DNA of 15,380 nt from NCBI GenBank assembly GCA_000827265.1, contig KN834827.1, forward strand, positions 1 to 15,380. Direction: 5' to 3'. Of the stretch, positions 8,978 through 15,380 are shown one piece after another; the stretch's first letter is position 1, and the number at the start of each line of letters is the position of its first letter. The translations under genes were made by a program, and so were the position numbers. The notes beneath the pieces are model-generated. The model was given only the letters and a program-made list of their open reading frames with translations. It searched no databases and was not told the DNA's origin. Origin of the DNA: Collybiopsis luxurians FD-317 M1 (lineage: Eukaryota > Basidiomycota > Agaricomycetes > Agaricales > Omphalotaceae).

Positions 8978-11549
8978 TCAAGAATAATAATATCCAAGAA
9001 TGGGTGGTAAGACCTCGCCACTTGAGAAGCTGATATGTCCAACACCTTCCTTCCTCTCATATTCTCGATCCAACACCACACCCCACTTGAGAGGCTTCGA
9101 TGAGTCTGCACCATCTTCGGGAGGATGACAGGCTGCTGAAATGGCAGTACTACAGCTACCGGCAAGTGGCATATTGCCATCAAGGTGTCTGAAGAATGCA
9201 AAGACAACTGCACTCAGAATAAGAGATGCGGCAACAACAGTTGATAGAATCATTCCCATTGGTGAGTAGCCACAACTGGTTGAAAGATTTGCAGCATTAC
9301 CAGGCAGGATTGTAATGTCAAGGTAAGTGTTGTTGCCGATAGTCTCCCCGAATACAGCGTTTGGGGGTCTGAAGTCCGCCTGATTGTACAAACTGCTGTT
9401 GATAATCTCCTGGTAGTTGATTTTCACCAGGAAGATGCTCTGTGATACAAGCCAGTGGAGCGCAGTAGAGTATGCCATCAATGGAAGAGCAAAACGATAT
9501 GGTATCTGCAAGAAGTAGGTGGATCGTTGCTCCCCAGTGGGACTGGATACACGAAGAGGCTTGCGAAACCTGGCATAGGAGGACCATTCTAATTCTAGGA
9601 AAAGGGTGGTGCAGAGGCTGTTGAAGACAATATAGATCATTGAAAGAATAAGTTGAGGAGAATTGGCAACGAGCACTGAGGCAGTAAGTGCACCATATCC
9701 CTGTGTTGGTATAGCCCAGTTTCGGATAATGGTTTGAGCGTGGGGTTTTCCAATGCCCAATTGCCAGAGAGCAGTTAGACCTTGGGTACCATTTGACTTA
9801 AGATTCAATACAGCATACACTAAAAGGCCCAGGACAATGGAAAAAGCACTGATGAAGCTGTGGCAAGAAATAAGGTTAGTGAAGAATTAAGCAATACAGC
9901 TTGTGAACTGACAGACAAATTGTCAATATCCAATGCCGCCTAGTAGCCGCATTTAACCAGCGAATATTCTTCGGTTGATAAGGAAGCAACGCCGGTCTAA
10001 TGTTTTCACTGTGCCTCTTAGTCTTGAACTGCCTTGGTAATACCAAGCACATTCCTATTGTATGCGGGTCAGGATTATCAGTAAAAGATACAATAGCATC
10101 TCCAATTGTAACAAGAGGCTTGTCATTGATCTTTCCCGCAGCAAGGGCCATGCATACAACCTTCACCATGTTAAATATAATAACCGTTACTAAAAGTGGT
10201 AAGTTGGATTCCAGTTGGCATCTTGAATTCACCGGTTGGCTAATGCAGTAGTTAACGCGTGATGAGTCCGAAAAAGCAGTGTAATTCGGAACCCATGCTA
10301 GGTCCCATTCTAAAGGGTTGATTTGTTTCCAAGAAGAAGAACAATGCTGGGAATCTGAGCAGTATGAGGTGTTTTTCGGACCACAATTCCACCGATCCTC
10401 CTTCTCTGGATCTGAACAAATCCAGTCAAACGAGGTTGAACCAGGCTGGGTGGTCATATAAGCCTGCAGCCCGAAACCCAAGTCGACAATTTTGCCATTG
10501 GGGGTGTAGCTGGAGCCAATCATCACGATAACATCATTTCGATCAGAAACAAAGTCAGTGGCATAGGCTTCGAGGCACTGAGAAGAATCGAGAACTTGCC
10601 AGCCGGAGAGATCCAGGAAAGTCTCTCCATCTTCGTCACACTCCGCAAACCTATCACTGGTGGGGTTACACCGCTGAAGTATCCTTGGAATACCCTCAGC
10701 AGGATCTGGTCCTAGAGCCAATGTAACCTGGTACAAATTTGCACTTAAAGTTGAGAAAAAGACAGAGTTGTAACTAGAAGTTGTGTAAGCACAGCTCTTG
10801 ATGTTGGCCCAGTCATACTTACAAGAGATGTAGAGGAATGGATGATGTACAAAGTGCGAGCCACAATAGTTTCTTGGAGCGACTCTGATGTTTCAGATTT
10901 CTAAGGCTTTGCCCCCCAATATTGAGCCAGGATCCTCTCGCATGTGCTTTGTCAACCTCACTCCTAGTGGGAGCACAAAGACTCTGCATAACGTAGTTGC
11001 TGGCACCGAGTAATAAGGTGCTCAGGACATTGATTACTAAATGGATTCCAATAGAAATGTGGCCAACTGTGTCACAGTCACCCTGGAAAACTGGCCCGCT
11101 GCTGCTCCATCGCGACTTCATGCCGCTCCAAATTAAGATAACAATGTTAAGCAACAGAACAACAATGGCTTGAAATGTTGCCATGCACGCTCCGAATCGC
11201 CAGCCTGTCGGTAACCTTGACCCGAGATTTTCAGTCGTCCTTTTCCAGTACTGTTGGACTGATAGAATTCGATTCATCCAGAAATTGTGTGGAGAGATGT
11301 ACAGGTCAGTGAATGGAGTGTTTTCTGTGCTAAGCAATGCAGTCTGTGACTCCGAAATGCTATTCTGAGGCCGCTCCTCCACATCCCGGTTGCTAAGTGG
11401 TGCGTATCCAACACCATCTTGTGAATACTCGCCGTCATCGGTCGTTGCAACGGTTGCGTAAGAAATTGGCCGACGTAGCGGCTGAAAGTCAAACCTGTGG
11501 AAATAAGTGTTGAAAAAAATGACACGCGGAACTAACAATTTACGGACAT
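8978..11549 (-). CDS. DUF6536 fungal multi-pass membrane protein (801 residues)
   Basis: Four exons: 11549-11544, 11481-10823, 10773-9913 and 9857-8978. The introns are 62, 49 and 55 bp with donors GTAAAT, GTAAGT and GTCAGT; the last has a CTAAC branch site. All join in phase, giving 802 codons with the stop. After an N-terminal polar stretch comes GWRFGACMA at 95, the start of the DUF6536 domain. It continues with a membrane helix near 99-121, HLVINVLSTLLLGASNYVMQ near 148-168, APTRSEVDKAHARGSWL near 172 and a helix with IPLHLFYNSVFF near 217. An outer, Cys-rich loop spans about 236-410, with sequons such as NTS and NYT. Later helices lie near 416-434, 510-527, 566-591, 626-653 and 707-731. 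Conserved phrases are PLVTIGDAIVSF (441), GEQRSTYFLQIPYRFALPL (618), PLAGSCSTAISAACHPP (739), KWGVV (766) and GHISFSSGEV (782), ending near the usual C-terminus. No breaks are seen. Function is unknown for the family; a plasma- or endomembrane location is inferred from the helices. Confidence 0.9.
11482..11543 (-). other. first intron of the DUF6536 gene, deciding its start
   Basis: The only nearby upstream ATG (11549-11547, context actaaaATG) is followed by TCC and then GTAAAT. Splicing to TTTCAG at 11482 joins Met-Ser to PLRRPISYATV in phase. The alternative acceptor CCACAG, 12 bases earlier, gives a stop in this phase. No other in-frame ATG lies before the conserved domain except one at about residue 71, which would lose the polar N-terminus. 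A 6-base coding exon is unusual, so the true exon 1 could lie elsewhere. Confidence 0.55.
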
Positions 11550-11600
11550 TTTAGTGCTTGTCAGGGACTTGAGTATGAAGTTGAACAGTGAAGATGAGTG
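11550..11600 (-). promoter_or_regulatory. short 5' leader of the DUF6536 gene next to the repeat
   Basis: Only about 50 bp of non-repeat sequence lies between the predicted start codon and the dispersed repeat. On the minus strand the segment is CT/A-rich (catcttcactgttcaacttc), compatible with a transcription start or leader. The core promoter would then lie inside the repeat. No TATA box is evident. Confidence 0.35.
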
Positions 11601-12938
11601 GGGGACTTGGAACTAAGTTTGATTGCAGAGATACGGTGTACAAAGTACACGCTGACACGTTGCAATTACAGAGAAGGTTCCACCTGGGAACCGGCTGGAG
11701 CGTAGGAGGGCCAAGTTAAATACTTGTATTCTGCGGTGCCCGCCGCCAAGCATTTGGTGCCAGTGACGGGTGTCACGAGAACTGGCAATTCCCTGTAAAT
11801 CACTGTAGACCTCCAATTGGAGCACCAGGTGGCAGGATCACCAACAGATCTGGAGTTTGATAGATAACTTTGAAACGGACAGGTATTCAACATCAGATGT
11901 TGTTAAGTCACAATTCAGTTTACCGTTGATATATTGTAGGTAATAACTATTAACGGTGAAATGTCTGGATTCCGATATTAACTTGTTCCTACAACCATCT
12001 GATTTGTATGCAAAATTACGAATACACTCATATATACTTTGCATAGATAATACGAAGGAGACGCAACGTGTTCAAGAATGGGGATACAAACTTTGACATT
12101 TGACAGATGATATCATGATTTGAAGATGGACAGTAAGATGTGTGTCTCTAGCACAAGCTCAGGGCTTGATTATCAATCATTTATGGATCGTAATATCCTG
12201 GTTACGGAATTACGAACATTGAACAACGAACACCCGTCTATCTTATTAACATTTTTGGTTTGCATACCGTGACAGTCTGCAAAGTAAACCCGCCATTCAT
12301 TTGCGCTAGTGAGGGAGAAAACAAGGCAGAGCTGCAACCAATGAGGGCATCAGCTTGATTCCGCTTAAAGACATAATGCTCCATTACAACGGCCAAGAGA
12401 CTGCGCGGGCACCGCTTAAAGTGGGTAAACAAGAAACAAAAGTAAGTAAAAAAGCTACGTTTAGTTGCCACGAACAACGAGATCCTCTACCATGAATTAG
12501 ATGCAAATAACGAATCCGGAGATGAAACGCATTGGAGGATTCGGCTTAGGTATTGCGCGCAAATCGGATCTTAACTAATTTGATGGAAATTGCGGGTAGA
12601 GTTCTCTGGTTGGACATTAACCCTCGAATTGACGACTTAGTTCTACGCAGTCTCATCAGGTACGTCTAGAAATAATCCAAATCTGCCCCCTTCCTATCGA
12701 ACTTTTATCTGTAGTTCTTCCCGCACGTTCCGTAATCCAGATTGCAATTTGCGTGAGTTCACAAAGATAGCAAAAGAGCCCAATTTCTGTAGAAATTCCG
12801 TTAAATAGACATACAGCTGATGACCAAAGATGAGGCAAAACTACTCTGAACAAAACCCCGTGGAAAGTGTGCACACTTGGTGAGCGTAAGAAAGCAAGGG
12901 TGAGATGGGTAGAATATGGAAACATGTGGACTTTCAAC
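11601..12938 (+). repeat. dispersed repeat, copy 2 (longest copy)
   Basis: It is co-linear with 4381-5432 and carries every segment missing there. It also has partners in inverted (5465-5915) and direct (6015-6235) part-copies. It contains two direct ccgcttaaag sites, 12361-12370 and 12412-12421, and a small hairpin gccagt...actggc near 11759-11786. No long open frame, LTR or clear terminal inverted repeat is found. On the far side it abuts the decayed gene that begins near 13000. Unrecognised family; probably an old non-autonomous element or a low-copy duplicated segment. Confidence 0.8.
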
Positions 12939-13097
12939 TTCGTACGCTGATTGGTCGAGGTTCAGTTTTCAATTTTGATCCGAGGCCTGCAGGCAACGGC
13001 GAGGACATGGTTGGAGATGTGAGACAGTTTGCAAACGGTTGATGTGAGTTTGTTTTACTATTCTCTCTTTTCATTATCCTTGTACTGCAACCTAACG

Positions 13098-13122
13098 TTT
13101 TATTTTATTTTATTTTATTTTT
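13098..13122 (+). repeat. (TTTTA)n short tandem repeat
   Basis: About four to five TTTTA units run in a row, ending in a T run. They lie between a donor-like gtgagt at about 13046 and the acceptor-like ccttaag before the coding stretch at about 13158, so this is probably intronic. Confidence 0.7.
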
Positions 13123-13139
13123 CTGCGATTATCTACTTG

Positions 13140-13778
13140 ATTAATGTACCTTAAGTCCAACCGTCGCCAATGTCACCGGCTCATGGAACGCTGTGCCGAT
13201 ATTTTGTTTTCGGTTCGTCAAAAGGTGTACACAGTAGAGAACATGTATCAAATGAATTGAAATTCCTATCTATAAGTTGACAAAGTAAGCTGTAATTGTG
13301 ATCTCGAGTAATAATACAGGGGATCCCGACTACTATGAGTATACCGTGATTGAGTGGTCGATAAATTGACTCGCGTTAGGTCGTTCGAAGATGTTCATGA
13401 CGTCCTGGCGAAGTGAGCTTTAATGGTACTTAAGAGGGATAAGATTTCAGAGCAGCTTCAGCAGTGTGATACCCAGTTGCACGATGCGCTGGGGATGTTC
13501 AGTGTAAGTGAGCTCATTATTTTGTTATTGACTCATGCCTCTTTCTACGTATTTTTCGCATCGATCTATCTATTATCACCAATATGTATACTTATGTACA
13601 TTCGGCTCTCGATATAAATCCATATTTTAAACAGGTCCGAGCTGCTGAAACTACGAGACAGCAAGATGCAGACTTCGCACCTCAATCTCCTCCTTTGAAT
13701 CAGCCTCCTCAGGGTGGTCAATTAACTCCGACACTGCCGGCTTTTTCTCGTCAAATTGCTACGAATCAGTTCATCTGA
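13140..13778 (+). pseudogene. decayed gene with an MLKL-like N-terminal helical domain
   Basis: Frame pieces in order: LKSNRRQCHRLMERCADIL with FSVRQKVYTVEN (about 13150-13240), NELKF and YKLTK in shifted frames (13243-13284), SFEDVHDVLAK (13380-13413), then VLKRDKISEQLQQCDTQLHD with ALGMFS (to 13503). A last exon, 13635-13778, ends TNQFI. An intron at 13285-13379 joins Lys-Ser in phase, and another at 13504-13634 joins MFS to VRAAET in phase. The pattern NRRQC..L..RC...L, then LKRD.I...L..CD..L..AL..F matches the four-helix N-terminal domain that I remember from many Agaricomycete proteins related to the MLKL/Cbl-type adaptor fold, often placed before kinase or repeat domains. Two single-base losses (near 13241 and 13266) and an in-frame TGA (13414-13416) break it. 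The last exon is Pro/Gln-rich and I do not recognise it. A 5' exon upstream of 13046 is possible. Confidence 0.6.
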
Positions 13779-15307
13779 GCATTGGGCTTGGTGACCGGGT
13801 AGGATGATATGGGAATCGGTCTTTAGTGTCGAGCCTGCTTTTCATGGTTGTTGTTATAATGAGATTTTATAGTGGTTACCACCATCGCAAGCTCCACACA
13901 GGTGTCCACCGTCATTAAAAGGACTTGCCCCAATCAACATACCACAGATTTTTTACTTCTGTTGACACTCTTCTGGCCCCATCGTTATTGTTCCACTGTA
14001 ACGCTGGTATTCATATGCTTATCCGCAGCCTCGTTTGAGGTCGTTTCATTCAAGATCATTCAATGACTCAGTTTGGCACCTGAATATGGTTATTGAGTCG
14101 AAAATCCAATTTACTCAAGAGTCTCTTCCACTTAATCTCCACGATAAAATGCCCAACAGAGGGCTCAAAGGGATAGGGGCAAGCAGTAATTGAAGGGAGA
14201 ATCTGGAGCATGAGAATTATAGTAGTAGAAGCTATTTCGATGAAGCCGTTGGAAGGAATTCTACATTCCTGCATGCGATTATTCATTTGATCGTATGATT
14301 TTCCCCATCCCTATCGACAATTTTTTTACTCCTCGTTCCTTCCATCCGTCTTGTTTTCTGCGTAATCTGTTCCCATCATTCCAATGCTATTTGATCATGG
14401 TATTATTCATACGGCTAATTTTGTTTATTAACATGGCTTGGCGACTTTCAATAGTTTGTCGGTATAAGCTTTCGAGCTCGCTTATTTACCTAACAAAGAT
14501 TGGCCCTGGGGTTACAGTTTACCGCCGTAATGCCGTCCCTACCACTTGGCGATTCTAGGCGAGGCTTAACATTTGACAAATGTTGTACGCTGCAGGATAC
14601 AGAACGGAGATCCAAGAAATCTGAGTGAACCGATGGACTTTGAGCGAGAAAAAGTTGATGAATAATGGAATAAAGTCGACGAGTGGAGGCGGAATTGCTG
14701 GATCAAACATACGAGTAGCATTGGGTTCACGAGATGGGAATATGGATTAAAGAGCAAACCTATACAGCTCAGCTTGAACCGATCTATCATCCTCGTGTCG
14801 GCTGAACCGTTTTCTCAAGAACTGGCCTTCTTGAGCAACAAGATAGATATGAAAGTCGAGGACAAGGGGAAAGGGACGGCGTATATGTATAGCTGAACTA
14901 ACGAGCACCTGCAAGGAGTTCACGGTCAACTTTAAAAACTGCGTTAATGGATGAGTTTTGCTATCTTGGGTGCCCGGAGAAGAAAGAGCTGTTATGAGGT
15001 GTCCGGAATTTGTTATATCACTCAGCTTATGTATTCTTTTCTTGTCCTGGCTGGCCTCTCTCGTCTATCCTTGGCAATGACTTGGGCGACGACGGTGCTT
15101 AGAGCAAAGACAAATAAGCGCCCATATTACGCTGCGACCCTCGGAATCCAGGTCCAGAAATCTCCGGTGCTTTAGTCTACGTCCACCACCATCGTTATTG
15201 CAGAGCTTTTATATCTTTTATTCCACTTACTATAGCCTCCTTTTCAAATCATTCTCAGATGACCTCATGCAAAGTAGTGGAATGGATGGTCGCGCCTTGT
15301 CTCACTC
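13779..15307. other. 1.5 kb without recognised gene
   Basis: Several frames of 60-87 codons occur on both strands, none with a recognised domain. On the minus strand, 14929-14747 gives a 60-residue frame with a charged, protein-like stretch (FLRKRFSRHEDDRSVQAEL), and the sequence just downstream stays open in other frames to about 14580. This could be a degraded or split gene, but I cannot build a splice model that holds. Another minus frame, 14286-14068, is equally anonymous. Confidence 0.35.
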
Positions 15308-15380
15308 GAGTGTGCGCAAAGTTACTTTTCAAGTAACTTTTTTAATTTATTCAAGTAACTTGAAAGTTACATCCAAGTAA
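15308..15380 (+). repeat. AAGTTACTT-unit repeat, right copy (cut by window end)
   Basis: It begins sharply at gagtgtgcgcaaagttac and repeats AAGTAACTT/AAGTTACTT units to the edge of the window. It is the inverted partner of 300-375 and shares its inner boundary exactly. How far it extends beyond 15380 cannot be seen. Confidence 0.8.

Noticed and set aside
12238..12937. Minus-strand frames of 79 and 93 codons inside copy 2 of the dispersed repeat
   Set aside because: The same segments in copy 1 do not conserve these frames, so they are not under coding constraint.

Overview
The window looks like nuclear DNA from a basidiomycete fungus, most likely an Agaricomycete. Introns are about 50-60 bp with GT..AG ends and CTAAC-like branch sites. 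The one well-conserved gene belongs to a fungal membrane-protein family (DUF6536). The decayed genes around it resemble multi-copy gene families typical of mushroom-forming fungi, and hAT and palindromic elements are common. These assignments come from sequence reading and memory of the families, not from a search.

Layout. An AT-rich repeat built on AAGTTACTT units lies at 300-375. An inverted copy of it starts at 15308 and runs to the window edge. Positions 725-2595 (minus strand) hold a decayed gene with five in-frame stops and frameshifts. Positions 2895-3343 form a 449 bp near-perfect palindrome (a foldback MITE). Directly against it on the plus strand (3345-4293) is a clipped hAT transposase with three exons still open. 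A dispersed repeat family then fills 4381-6235: one direct copy, an inverted part-copy, a 75 bp hairpin and a short direct part-copy.

Two genes look intact, and they converge. The first (6400-7290, plus, four exons) encodes a 215-residue secreted protein with a signal peptide, a Ser/Thr-rich stretch and a GPI-type tail. The second (11549-8978, minus, four exons) encodes an 801-residue DUF6536 multi-pass membrane protein. The 1.7 kb between their 3' ends holds nothing I recognise. The longest copy of the dispersed repeat (11601-12938) lies about 50 bp upstream of the DUF6536 start, so both genes have members of the same repeat family directly upstream. Positions 13140-13778 hold a decayed copy of a fungal gene with an MLKL-like N-terminal helical domain, and 13779-15307 holds no recognised gene.

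I see no operon, RNA gene, CRISPR array or defence system. The notable features are the repeat architecture (inverted ends about 15 kb apart, the palindrome, the mosaic repeat in both promoter regions) and the clean splice models of the two live genes.
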